From assembly GCA_902568235.1 (NCBI GenBank), contig CACFPS010000002.1, forward strand, positions 1 through 64,000: a stretch of 64,000 nucleotides of DNA. The letters are read 5' to 3'. The stretch's first letter is position 1, and every line of letters starts with the position of its first letter. This document shows positions 1 through 8,358 of this stretch, piece by piece. The stretch is from an uncultured Pelagibacteraceae bacterium. GTDB lineage: Bacteria > Pseudomonadota > Alphaproteobacteria > Pelagibacterales > Pelagibacteraceae. The position numbers were made by a program, and so were the translations under genes. The notes below the pieces were generated by a model. It was not told the origin of the DNA, made no database searches, and worked only from the letters and a program-made list of their open reading frames with translations.

Positions 1-19
1 AAAATTTTAATAAAAAGTA

Positions 20-928
20 ATGAAAAGTTTTATTACAAATTTATTCCAAAAATTTATAATAAAAAAGGATATAAGAAATTTTAAGAGAAATTTTATTTAC
101 TACTTTTTATTTAGATTTATAAGAAAATTTTTAAATTCAAAATTAATAGTCAACATTTATAACTTTAAACTTTATGCTAGTAACAAAAAAAACACCACAT
201 CTTATTCAATTTTAAGAAAGTGTGATTTTGAGGATAAAAGTGAATTAAACTTTATAAAAAAAATTTCAGATACTAATTCTACATACCTTATAGATTGTGG
301 TTCTAATTTTGGTTTTTACTCATTGTTTGTTGCTTCTTTATCTAAAAAAAATAAAATCACTTCAGTAGAAGCTTCAAATAAGATTTTTAAGGATCTAAGT
401 GAAAATATAAAATTGAATAATTTTCAATCTATAGAAATGTTCAACTATGCAGTATCAAATAAAAATGATTTATTTGTAGAACTAAATGAAAGTGAAAATG
501 ACTGGGAAAGTTCAATATCTCATAATAAATTCAATAGTATTGGTAAAACAATAGTAAAGACTATTACAATTGATAAATTAATGGAAAATAAAGAACTTTC
601 TAATTATCATTTAATAATAAAAATTGATGTAGAAGGCCATGAGATGAATGTTATTAAAGGATCGTGTGATACTATAAAAACCTATTCTCCATTAATTATA
701 ATTGAATTTTCAAAATTTATAGAAATGAATGATAAGAATGATTATGAAAATTTAAATATTTTTTTAGATCAATATGATTATCAAATTTATGATGCAGAGT
801 ATAAAAAAATTAATTTGGAAATTGTTCAAGAAAGAATAAACAAATTATCTAAAAGTATGTATGGAATTGGAAATAATTTTCTGATAAAAAAAAATTCCAA
901 CTTTGAAAAAATGATTCAAAATGTCTGA
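20..928 (+). CDS. FkbM family methyltransferase
   Basis: Probable SAM-dependent O-methyltransferase of the FkbM family, which usually modifies sugars or polyketide-type acceptors; the acceptor here is unknown. About 75 basic, poorly conserved N-terminal residues precede the Rossmann-type SAM motif IDCGSNFGFY (about residues 91-100) and the family signature KIDVEGHE (about 201-208). The ATG at 20 is the first one in the window, and no clear Shine-Dalgarno sequence precedes it. The 3' end overlaps the next gene by 8 bases, so the two are probably co-transcribed. FkbM genes often lie in surface-polysaccharide clusters, but what lies upstream is outside the window. The family is clear and the substrate is not. 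Confidence 0.85.
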   Translation: MKSFITNLFQKFIIKKDIRNFKRNFIYYFLFRFIRKFLNSKLIVNIYNFKLYASNKKNTTSYSILRKCDFEDKSELNFIKKISDTNSTYLIDCGSNFGFYSLFVASLSKKNKITSVEASNKIFKDLSENIKLNNFQSIEMFNYAVSNKNDLFVELNESENDWESSISHNKFNSIGKTIVKTITIDKLMENKELSNYHLIIKIDVEGHEMNVIKGSCDTIKTYSPLIIIEFSKFIEMNDKNDYENLNIFLDQYDYQIYDAEYKKINLEIVQERINKLSKSMYGIGNNFLIKKNSNFEKMIQNV

Positions 929-1259
929 TTTAAGTAAAAAAAAATGTATTCCTTGCGAAGGTAATATTCCACCATTTAATAACGAAGAAATACAAAAGTA
1001 TTTAAAACAAGTTGACGGCTGGAAAGTAATAGAAGATACTTTAGATGGTTATCATTTAATTAAGAATTTTAAATTTAAAAATTTTGTAGAAAGTCAAAAT
1101 TTTGTTAATAAAGTTGGACATATTGCTGAAGAAGAGGGACATCATCCAGATATATGGTTTGGTTGGGGTTATGTAAAAATTAAAATTTATACCCATTCAA
1201 TTAAAGGATTAGCTGAAAGTGATTTTATTTTAGCTTCTAAAATTGATAAATTTTCTTAG
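921..1259 (+). CDS. phhB: 4a-hydroxytetrahydrobiopterin dehydratase (pterin-4a-carbinolamine dehydratase)
   Basis: Small cytosolic enzyme that dehydrates 4a-hydroxy-tetrahydropterin, the by-product of pterin-dependent aromatic hydroxylation. The 112-residue length is normal. The family core GHHPDIWFGWGYVKIKIYTH is present, with HHP at about 74-76 and TH at about 91-92, followed by the usual GLAESDF ending. No aromatic amino acid hydroxylase lies in the window, so its partner must be elsewhere, or the enzyme serves another pterin role (inference). It overlaps the FkbM gene by 8 bases and meets purH tail to tail, with the two stop codons interlocked in TTAG at 1256-1259. Confidence 0.9.
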   Translation: MSDLSKKKCIPCEGNIPPFNNEEIQKYLKQVDGWKVIEDTLDGYHLIKNFKFKNFVESQNFVNKVGHIAEEEGHHPDIWFGWGYVKIKIYTHSIKGLAESDFILASKIDKFS

Positions 1260-2797
1260 TGTTTAAAATGGCGAGTTTTTGAAAATATTAAAATTGTATT
1301 TGTTTGATTTGCAAATTTAATTATTTCCTTATCTTTTATTGAACCAGAAGGCTGAATTACTGCTGAAACGCCAGCTTGTACTAAAGTCTCTATTCCATCT
1401 ACAAATGGAAAAAATGCATCTGATGCTGCAATTATTTCATCTGCCTCATTTATTTTTTGAAATTTATTCATTTTTTCTATGGCAATTTTGCAGCTGTCCA
1501 ATCTACTAGGTTGACCCGATCCTATACCTACTGTTGTTGAATTTTTTGATAAAACAATCGCATTAGATTTGACGTTTCTACATACATTAAATGCAAACAC
1601 TAAGTTTTTCATCATTTGTTTGCTAGGTTTATTTTTTGAAACTACTTTAAAATCATTAGGGCTAAAGATTTTATTGTCTTGGTTTTGCATTAACAGAGAA
1701 TTAAAATTTGAAACAATATTATAATTATTTTTGTTATTAAAATTTGAAAAATCTATAAGTCTAACTTTTTTCTTTTTTTTTAGAACTTTTAAAGCATTCT
1801 TTTCAAAACCTTTTCCAATAATGACTTCTATGAATAGTTTATTTAATTCTAAAGCCAAGCTTCTATTGATTCTAAAATTACATAAAACTATTCCTCCAAA
1901 GGCACTTATTGGATCAGAAGCTAGTGCTTCTTTATAACTTTTCAATTTATTTTTATTAATTGATACACCACAGGGATTAGAGTGTTTGATAATTGTAGTG
2001 CCTCTATTATTTGGCAATGTTTTTGCTAAATTTAATGCAGAAAATATATCGTTATAATTATTATAACTAAGCTTTTTTCCATGCAGTTGCTCAATTCCTA
2101 AATTATTACCAATGCAATATAATGCACTATTTTGATGTGGATTTTCACCGTATCTAAGTATTTCAATTAAATTAGAATAAATAATTTTTTTAGAAGGAAA
2201 AAAATTTTTTAATTTATTATTAAAATATTCAGAAACTACAGCATCATAATAAGCTGTCTTCATAAAAGCTTCTTCAGATAATTTTTCTCTAAATTCTATA
2301 GATGTGGAACCTTTATTTTTTTCAATTTCGTTTATTAAATTTTTATATTGTTCAGTATTGGTTATTACAACAACATCCTCATAATTTTTTGCAGCGGCTC
2401 TTACAATAGCAGGACCCCCAATATCGATATTTTCAATAATTGATTTATGATTTTTCGTTTTATAAATAGTATTTTGAAATGGATAGAAATTTACAATAAC
2501 CAAGTCTATATCATTAAAGTTATTTTTTTTCATTTCTTTTTGATGATGCTTATTTTTTCTTACATTTAATATCCCAGCATGGACTTTTGGATGTAGAGTT
2601 TTAACTCTCCCACCTAATATCTCTGGAGATTGCGTGTAATCAGAAACTTCTTTACATTTAAATCCTAATTGTTTTATTTTTTTATAAGTTCCACCAGAGC
2701 TTATTATTTCAATTTTATATTTTTTTAAAACTTTAAGTATTGAAGCTAATTTTTTTTTGTCTGAAACAGAAATAATTGCGCGTTTTATTTTTTTCAT
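1256..2797 (-). CDS. purH: bifunctional AICAR transformylase / IMP cyclohydrolase
   Basis: Catalyses the last two steps of purine synthesis: formyl transfer from 10-formyl-THF to AICAR, then ring closure to IMP. The 513-residue length is typical. The N-terminal methylglyoxal-synthase-like cyclohydrolase domain covers about residues 1-145, with ISVSDKK and LGGRVKTLHPKVHAGIL visible. The transformylase domain follows, with the conserved KHSNPCG motif near residue 270 and an SDAFFPFVDG segment near the C-terminus. The order rpe, heparinase-like, purH on one strand is, as I recall, common in Alphaproteobacteria, and spacing is zero to one base. The gene ends interlocked with the convergent phhB. 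Confidence 0.97.
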   Translation of the reverse strand: MKKIKRAIISVSDKKKLASILKVLKKYKIEIISSGGTYKKIKQLGFKCKEVSDYTQSPEILGGRVKTLHPKVHAGILNVRKNKHHQKEMKKNNFNDIDLVIVNFYPFQNTIYKTKNHKSIIENIDIGGPAIVRAAAKNYEDVVVITNTEQYKNLINEIEKNKGSTSIEFREKLSEEAFMKTAYYDAVVSEYFNNKLKNFFPSKKIIYSNLIEILRYGENPHQNSALYCIGNNLGIEQLHGKKLSYNNYNDIFSALNLAKTLPNNRGTTIIKHSNPCGVSINKNKLKSYKEALASDPISAFGGIVLCNFRINRSLALELNKLFIEVIIGKGFEKNALKVLKKKKKVRLIDFSNFNNKNNYNIVSNFNSLLMQNQDNKIFSPNDFKVVSKNKPSKQMMKNLVFAFNVCRNVKSNAIVLSKNSTTVGIGSGQPSRLDSCKIAIEKMNKFQKINEADEIIAASDAFFPFVDGIETLVQAGVSAVIQPSGSIKDKEIIKFANQTNTILIFSKTRHFKH

Positions 2798-4422
2798 TAT
2801 ATTTTAATAAATTCCCATACTACTTCTTGATCGATCGAACGATTTAAGCCAGAAATACAAATATTTTGATTTTCATTAGAACTGTTTTTATTACCAAAAT
2901 AAAGTCCATTTTCAATGTTTATTGATCCATGATCTGAATAAAATTTCCAACCCGAATTATTTAATTTAATTAAAACTGTTTTATTATCTTGTGTTTTGGT
3001 TAATTTTGTTCCTGGGATAAAATGAAATCTAATTTCAAAATTTGATTCTTTAAAGTTTTTCTTTTTGATCAATTTATCTTTTCCCAAAATTTTATAATTT
3101 TTAGTATAAAATGTTATTGTTCTTTGATGAATAATTCCATATTTTTTTAAATATCCATCATGTGAACTACTAATGATCCAATAATCTTTATTATTTACAA
3201 TATTTTTATTTGAAGTTTTAATTAAATTATTTAAAAAACTTTGTTTATTACGCATTATGTTAAATGAACAAGATGAATTATTATTGATGATTAGTGTAGA
3301 ATGTGCTGCAGTTGATTTAGATATTAGATTTAGTTTATTTTTGTAATCCTGAAAGTATCCTGCATTACAAATTAATTTTTCACCTTTATAGATAAACTCG
3401 AAAGATAGTGTTCCACTTTGAAAATTTTCTGAAAACTTTTTATTAGGAGAAGATCCAATATCCATACAAAGTATAGAATTTTTATTTTGAAGTAATGCAT
3501 ATCCTCCAGCTTCATTTCCATCATTTTTAAATTTATATCGATTTAGAGATAAATATTTATTAAACTCTTTTAAATCTGAAACATGATTGCCATTAAATAA
3601 AAAACTTTCTTCGGAACCTAATAACAAATAATATGATTTTCCAAGATAAAAAATTATTTCATCAAGATATTCTGGTATTTCATTTGAAGACTCTTTTAAC
3701 AATTCTCTAATAAGTATAAAATATTTCAAATAAAAGGTTAATTGTCTTATACTTCTAGATTTTGGAAAATAATTACTATCAAAAGATGAATTAATTATTG
3801 TTTTTAGTAATCTTAAACCATAAGATAAAAATTTTTCATCATTATATGAAAGTCCCACAATTAATATAGCTGTACACCCTAACATTTTATCATCAACAGT
3901 CTTAGATCTACTTATTTCATTTATAAGGTGATTTATTTGTTTATTAATTAATTTATCAAACTTATTTTTGTATGAATTGTCACTTCCTTCATATGTAATC
4001 TTTGTATTTGCAATCCATGATATTGTTCTTTTGGATAATATGTCGATTTGCCAACTATTTGGATTATATTTTTGAAATTTGTCTATCCAATTTTCAATTA
4101 TAGATTGGGTAATTTTGTTAGATGATTTTAAATCAATAGTAAATAACCAATAAAAACTATGAAGTTTTTTATAATTTTTATTAGTTAAATTTTTTTTTTC
4201 CCAAAAAAAATTTAAATCTAAATCCTCAATTCTATTTTTTGCTTTATCGTATTTAATTAAACAACTTAAAATGCTTAATGTAGGTTTATAAGTTAAAGGC
4301 TTACTTTGAATAGCTGATATTTTTTTATTATAAAGTGAAGATCTTAAATATAATTTTCTTACTTTGTTTAGCGATATTGAATAAAGCTCAAAAATATAAC
4401 TTATAGAATTTTTAAAAGACAT
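2797..4422 (-). CDS. heparinase II/III family protein
   Basis: Resembles the heparinase II/III-like polysaccharide lyases that sit between rpe and purH in many Alphaproteobacteria. The 541 residues divide into an alpha-helical N-terminal half and a C-terminal beta-rich half with a GNEAGGYALLQ segment near 300 and a FIYKGEKLICNAGYF...AAHSTLIINN region near 345-390, which carries the His typical of the family. No signal peptide is evident, which is odd for an extracellular lyase and suggests a cytoplasmic or atypical role. The true substrate is unknown. It shares its stop base with the purH start and follows rpe without a gap, so the three are probably one transcript. The family call is good; the function is uncertain. 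Confidence 0.8.
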   Translation of the reverse strand: MSFKNSISYIFELYSISLNKVRKLYLRSSLYNKKISAIQSKPLTYKPTLSILSCLIKYDKAKNRIEDLDLNFFWEKKNLTNKNYKKLHSFYWLFTIDLKSSNKITQSIIENWIDKFQKYNPNSWQIDILSKRTISWIANTKITYEGSDNSYKNKFDKLINKQINHLINEISRSKTVDDKMLGCTAILIVGLSYNDEKFLSYGLRLLKTIINSSFDSNYFPKSRSIRQLTFYLKYFILIRELLKESSNEIPEYLDEIIFYLGKSYYLLLGSEESFLFNGNHVSDLKEFNKYLSLNRYKFKNDGNEAGGYALLQNKNSILCMDIGSSPNKKFSENFQSGTLSFEFIYKGEKLICNAGYFQDYKNKLNLISKSTAAHSTLIINNNSSCSFNIMRNKQSFLNNLIKTSNKNIVNNKDYWIISSSHDGYLKKYGIIHQRTITFYTKNYKILGKDKLIKKKNFKESNFEIRFHFIPGTKLTKTQDNKTVLIKLNNSGWKFYSDHGSINIENGLYFGNKNSSNENQNICISGLNRSIDQEVVWEFIKI

Positions 4423-5082
4423 TTACACTGCTTTAAGTATTTCTATATTTTTTTTAATATCTCCATTATTTTCTTTAAAAATTGTAGTTCCAGAAACTAA
4501 AATATTTGCACCAGCTTTTATAACTTCTTTTGAATTTGAAAAATTTATTCCACCATCTACTTCAATATCAAATGTAAATTTATTTGATTCTTTTATTTGT
4601 TTTAATATTTTAATTTTTGAAATAACTTCTGAAATGAATTTCTGCCCACCAAATCCTGGATATACACTCATAACCAAAATTAATTCAACGTCTGAAATAT
4701 ATTCTTTGATTATTTCTATTTTAGTATCTGGATTCAATGATACACCAACTTTTTTATTTAATTTTTTAATAAGGTTAATAGACTCTTTAAGATTTTCAGT
4801 AGCTTCAGGATGTATAGTAATAATATCAGCACCAGCTTCTGCATAATCTTCAAGATATTTATGTACAGGTGAGATCATCAAGTGTACATCAAATGGAATT
4901 TTTGTAAATTTTCTTAATCTTTTGATTACTGGAGGTCCAATTGTTAAGTTTGGCACGAAGTGACCATCCATTACATCCACATGTATCAAATCAGCCCCAC
5001 CATCTTCTAGTCTTTTAATTTCATTTCCTAGTTGACTAAAATCAGCAGAAAGTATCGACGGTGAAATTTTTATTTTTTTCAT
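4423..5082 (-). CDS. rpe: ribulose-phosphate 3-epimerase
   Basis: TIM-barrel enzyme that interconverts ribulose 5-phosphate and xylulose 5-phosphate in the pentose phosphate pathway. At 219 residues it is full length. The N-terminal SPSILSADF, the metal and catalytic site HVDVMDGHFVPN (about 34-45), DVHLM, the loop SVYPGFGGQKF and the second catalytic aspartate in EVDGGI are all visible. It heads the minus-strand group rpe, heparinase-like, purH. The 44 bases separating it from the small membrane protein upstream could hold its promoter, though read-through from upstream is also possible. Confidence 0.97.
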   Translation of the reverse strand: MKKIKISPSILSADFSQLGNEIKRLEDGGADLIHVDVMDGHFVPNLTIGPPVIKRLRKFTKIPFDVHLMISPVHKYLEDYAEAGADIITIHPEATENLKESINLIKKLNKKVGVSLNPDTKIEIIKEYISDVELILVMSVYPGFGGQKFISEVISKIKILKQIKESNKFTFDIEVDGGINFSNSKEVIKAGANILVSGTTIFKENNGDIKKNIEILKAV

Positions 5083-5126
5083 TGATAGATAAGTTTAGTA
5101 CTATCAACTTTTGTTTTTTATTTGAA

Positions 5127-5465
5127 TTAATTTTTACCAAAAAGTCTATAGATTTCTCCAGCTATTTCACTTTCTAATGGAAATGAAAGCATTCCCATTA
5201 CTGAATATCCCATCAAATATGGCATGACATAAAATCTAAACATATAAAAAAACCAAGCAACATATAAAGGAATTAGTGGACCTATAATAAAACTTGGAGT
5301 TATAAATTTAAATAATTTTATAATTGGATTAGTATATTTTACGAAAACTCTCATAAAAAAGAATGTGGAATCTTCTCTTTGAAATATATTCATTGCAGAT
5401 CTTCCTATTAAAGTCCACATTACAATACCTAAGATATAATCAATAACTAAAATATAGAGTGGCAT
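5127..5465 (-). CDS. small multi-pass membrane protein downstream of the symporter, unknown function
   Basis: I do not recognise a named family with certainty. The 112 residues hold a hydrophobic N-terminal segment and two further hydrophobic stretches around residues 55-95. The line-up of NPIIKLFKFITP followed by a hydrophobic helix loosely resembles YggT-type proteins. It lies downstream of the DUF4212/VC_2705 symporter pair on the same strand, separated by a hairpin with a T-run, so it is probably expressed at a lower level or from read-through. A role in assembly or activity of the symporter is inference from position only. Confidence 0.6.
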   Translation of the reverse strand: MPLYILVIDYILGIVMWTLIGRSAMNIFQREDSTFFFMRVFVKYTNPIIKLFKFITPSFIIGPLIPLYVAWFFYMFRFYVMPYLMGYSVMGMLSFPLESEIAGEIYRLFGKN

Positions 5466-5476
5466 AGACAGTTTAG

Positions 5477-5514
5477 AAAAATTTATGGGGCGAAATATTA
5501 TATCGCCCCATAAA
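5477..5514 (-). terminator. intrinsic terminator after the symporter gene
   Basis: A perfect inverted repeat ATGGGGCGA / TCGCCCCAT (9 bp, extendable by three A-T pairs) encloses a 9-base loop. Read on the minus strand it is followed by a run of T. It lies immediately 3' of the symporter stop codon, and its GC content stands out strongly against the surroundings. On the plus strand it is followed by A, so it acts on the minus strand. It probably limits transcription into the 112-residue membrane protein. Confidence 0.85.
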
Positions 5515-5523
5515 AAAATTTAT

Positions 5524-7362
5524 TTAATGTTGTTTACCAAGAATAGTTCTACCACTTGGAACTCTAACTTCATCTACCATTTTTTGCGTAGCTTTATCTG
5601 GTTCTGGTGTCATTAAACTAACAACAACCATAACAACTAAACAAACACTAGCTCCAATGATACCGAAACGTAAGTGGTCTATACCCCATAACATTGGATT
5701 ACCCATAAACTTAGGATATACCCAAATTAGATATGCCGTTCCTGATGCCAGACCTGCAATCATTCCTGCAATTGCACCTTGTCTTGTTGCTCTCTTCCAC
5801 CATACTCCAAGTATTAATGGGAAGAACAAGCCAGACATGGCAAAATCAAAAGCCCAAGCAACTGCACCAAGAATACTAGTTATTCTCATTGATGCAATAT
5901 AAGCTCCAAAAGCTCCGATTATTACAAGTAATGAACGTGCAACTAATAATCTTTTTCTTACATCTGCTTTAGGATCAATGATTTTGAAATAGATATCATG
6001 TGATAAAGCATTAGCGATTGCAAGAATTAGACCATCAGCAGTAGACATTGCTGCAGCCATACCTCCGGCAGCAACTAGACCAGAAATAACATACGGCAAT
6101 CCAGCAACCTCTGGAGTTGAAAGAACAACCACGTCACCTCTCATAAACCATTCATTTAACTGAAGAACTCCATCTCCGTTAAAATCAGCAATGAATGCTT
6201 GTTTTTGTGCAGTCCATGCTTGCACCCAATCAATTGCCATAACAGCTGATATTTCTTTTCCTATTATACCAGTTGGTAAATTTGGATCCATTAGCGACAA
6301 CTTAGATAGTGTAGCCAACATAGGCGCAGAAGTATAAAGTAAAGCTATGAAAAATAGGGACCAAGCCACTGATTTTCTAGCTGCTTTTACACTAGGTGTT
6401 GTGAAATATCTCATTAATATATGAGGCAAAGAAGCAGTTCCTACCATCATACATAAAGCTAATGAAATAAATTTCCAAGCAGCCATTCCTCCTGCCGGCA
6501 CTTCAGAGTGCGGAACAGAAATAGATTTTAATCCACCTGGAACACCAGCAGCTTTAACATCTGCTGCAGCGTTTTTAACTAAACCAAATTGTGCTTCTAG
6601 TTCACCTAGTCTTGCAACTTCTTCTCCCAGCATTAAATGTGGGAATAAACCGAACCCACCTTTATTACTAATCCAGAAAATTGGAATTAAGTATGCTATA
6701 ATCAATACAATGTACTGAGCAACTTGTGTCCAAGTAACCGCTCTCATACCACCAAGCATTGAACATAATAAAATACTTACTAATCCAACCCAGACTCCTA
6801 ACTCAAATGGGATACCAAGCGCTCTAGCAGCAATAGTTCCTGTTGCGTTAATTTGAGCTGTCACATATGTAAAAGAAGCCAAAGTAAGAACTACAACCGC
6901 ACAAAATCTTGCGAAATTTCCACCGTATCTAGTTCCAATGAAATCTGGCACAGTATAACAACCAAATTTTCTTAAATATGGTGCCAATAGTGAAGATACC
7001 AATACGTAACCCCCGGTCCATCCGACCAAGAATGCCATATAAGTATAACCACCAAAATAAATTCCACCTGCCATTGCAACGAATGATGCACCTGACATCC
7101 AGTCAGCAGCAGTAGCCATTCCATTAAATACAGTTGGAACTTGTCGTCCAGCAACATAATAAGCATCAACCTGTACAGTTCTAGATAAATACCCAATCAC
7201 TGCATATATACAAACTGTAAAAGCCACAAACAATATACCTATTGTCTTCGCTGTCATACCTGCAGATTCTGCAATAGCCATCAATATTATGAATACTAAG
7301 AAACCACCAGTATATAACCCGTAGACTTTAGGTAAATTATCTATAAATTTTCCTTTAATCAT
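5524..7362 (-). CDS. sodium:solute symporter, VC_2705 subfamily (large subunit)
   Basis: Inner-membrane sodium-coupled symporter of the SSS family, large VC_2705 subgroup, 612 residues with about 13-14 hydrophobic helices. Family features include the helix pair around GMATAADWMSGASFVAMAGG (81-100) and GLVAAGGMAAAMSTADGLILA (about 428-448). Such proteins work with a DUF4212 small subunit, and one lies directly upstream with overlapping stop and start. Acs is nearby, so acetate or another short carboxylate is a fair substrate guess. A soluble loop at about 360-410 carries DFNGDGVLQLNE (393-404), which matches a canonical EF-hand calcium loop at every ligand position. A further soluble insert lies at about 245-290. 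A terminator follows. Confidence 0.93.
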   Translation of the reverse strand: MIKGKFIDNLPKVYGLYTGGFLVFIILMAIAESAGMTAKTIGILFVAFTVCIYAVIGYLSRTVQVDAYYVAGRQVPTVFNGMATAADWMSGASFVAMAGGIYFGGYTYMAFLVGWTGGYVLVSSLLAPYLRKFGCYTVPDFIGTRYGGNFARFCAVVVLTLASFTYVTAQINATGTIAARALGIPFELGVWVGLVSILLCSMLGGMRAVTWTQVAQYIVLIIAYLIPIFWISNKGGFGLFPHLMLGEEVARLGELEAQFGLVKNAAADVKAAGVPGGLKSISVPHSEVPAGGMAAWKFISLALCMMVGTASLPHILMRYFTTPSVKAARKSVAWSLFFIALLYTSAPMLATLSKLSLMDPNLPTGIIGKEISAVMAIDWVQAWTAQKQAFIADFNGDGVLQLNEWFMRGDVVVLSTPEVAGLPYVISGLVAAGGMAAAMSTADGLILAIANALSHDIYFKIIDPKADVRKRLLVARSLLVIIGAFGAYIASMRITSILGAVAWAFDFAMSGLFFPLILGVWWKRATRQGAIAGMIAGLASGTAYLIWVYPKFMGNPMLWGIDHLRFGIIGASVCLVVMVVVSLMTPEPDKATQKMVDEVRVPSGRTILGKQH

Positions 7363-7622
7363 TAATCGTCCTCCCCTTGTTCGGTGAAGCCAAATTCCTC
7401 ATCTATACTTTCTTGTTTATTTGCAAACCAAAATATTAATACAACAAATGCTATAATCGATCCCTGTGCACACATGTAGTATGCTAATGGATAACCAAGA
7501 AAACTTGCCGAATTCAAACTTGAACCAAACATGAAGATTAAATAACCGAAAACAAACCAAATAATTAATGTTAGAACCATTAATCCTTTAGTTTTTTCCC
7601 AGTGTTTATCTTTGTTTGACAT
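7362..7622 (-). CDS. DUF4212 small subunit of the sodium symporter
   Basis: The 86-residue protein has two hydrophobic helices (about 13-33 and 43-66) and an acidic C-terminal tail. It matches the DUF4212 small partner subunit found upstream of VC_2705-type symporters. The stop codon overlaps the start of the large subunit by one base, implying translational coupling. A strong Shine-Dalgarno GGGAGG lies 7 bases before the ATG, unlike most genes here, which suggests high expression of the transporter. Confidence 0.88.
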   Translation of the reverse strand: MSNKDKHWEKTKGLMVLTLIIWFVFGYLIFMFGSSLNSASFLGYPLAYYMCAQGSIIAFVVLIFWFANKQESIDEEFGFTEQGEDD

Positions 7623-7629
7623 TTTAATG

Positions 7630-7635
7630 CCTCCC
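7630..7635 (-). promoter_or_regulatory. strong Shine-Dalgarno of the symporter operon
   Basis: GGGAGG on the minus strand, 7 bases from the ATG of the DUF4212 gene. Clear Shine-Dalgarno sequences are rare in this window, so it fixes the start and suggests efficient translation. The 109-base gap between this gene and the divergent gene at 7732 is A/T-only in character and should hold promoters for both, but none can be named with confidence. Confidence 0.65.
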
Positions 7636-7731
7636 TATAGGTTAAAAATGAGAACATACTATTATAAAAATAGAATGGAAGTATTAAAATATTTAGAAAC
7701 TAGAGTATAAGTTGTAAAATTAATATTTAAA

Positions 7732-8358
7732 ATGGGCATTAAATACAAATTAAAACTAAAAGATTTAAAATTTGCATATTTTAAAGAGTATTTTTCTCCA
7801 TTTCTAAAATATTTTAAAAAAACACAAAAAATTGAAAATTATTCTGACTTAAAAAATTTTATCCAAAAAAAAGCCGCATGGGTAAGCCAAGTTACCCTTT
7901 ATGGATATTTAAAAACAAGAATGGGAGCAAAGTATGTTCTTATGTTTGAAGATGAAATTTTTTTAGGATCAATCAATAAAGCAAAATGGAATATTTATGT
8001 TGTGGCATTACAAGATTTGACATTTTATACGATATCTTATTTAAAAAATGAGAGAAATTTACATGACACTGAGAAGTCAAAAGAGATTTATATAAAAATT
8101 TTAGAGGATGAAATCAAAAATCAAATACCACAAGATATTTTAGAAAAAGCAAAAAAAGAATTTTCAGAAAGATATGAAAAAATAAATTGGGCTGATTATT
8201 ATAAATCTATTCCATTTAATCCTAGTTCACTTTCATTATATGAATGGTCACCAATAGCGGAAGAATTAAAAATATTAGATAAAAAAATTGTTTTAAATTC
8301 AATGATATTAAAGTGGGATAATGTAAAAAAAGAATTTAAAGATATTTTAAATTTTTAA
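7732..8358 (+). CDS. conserved-looking soluble protein of unknown function
   Basis: Not recognised. The 208 residues carry no signal peptide or membrane segment and are rich in Lys, Tyr, Trp and Phe. The central part ([20 protein letters not shown], about 47-66, then [20 protein letters not shown]) looks like a folded mixed alpha/beta domain. The coding frame is open throughout with normal codon use for this genome. It is transcribed divergently from the symporter operon, and its stop interlocks with the acs stop in TTAA at 8355-8358. Its function cannot be inferred beyond a possible link to acetate metabolism by position. Confidence 0.6.
   Translation: MGIKYKLKLKDLKFAYFKEYFSPFLKYFKKTQKIENYSDLKNFIQKKAAWVSQVTLYGYLKTRMGAKYVLMFEDEIFLGSINKAKWNIYVVALQDLTFYTISYLKNERNLHDTEKSKEIYIKILEDEIKNQIPQDILEKAKKEFSERYEKINWADYYKSIPFNPSSLSLYEWSPIAEELKILDKKIVLNSMILKWDNVKKEFKDILNF

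Noticed and set aside
6972-7196. Minus-strand ORF inside the symporter gene
   Set aside because: Same strand but a different frame from the long, well-conserved symporter; no support.
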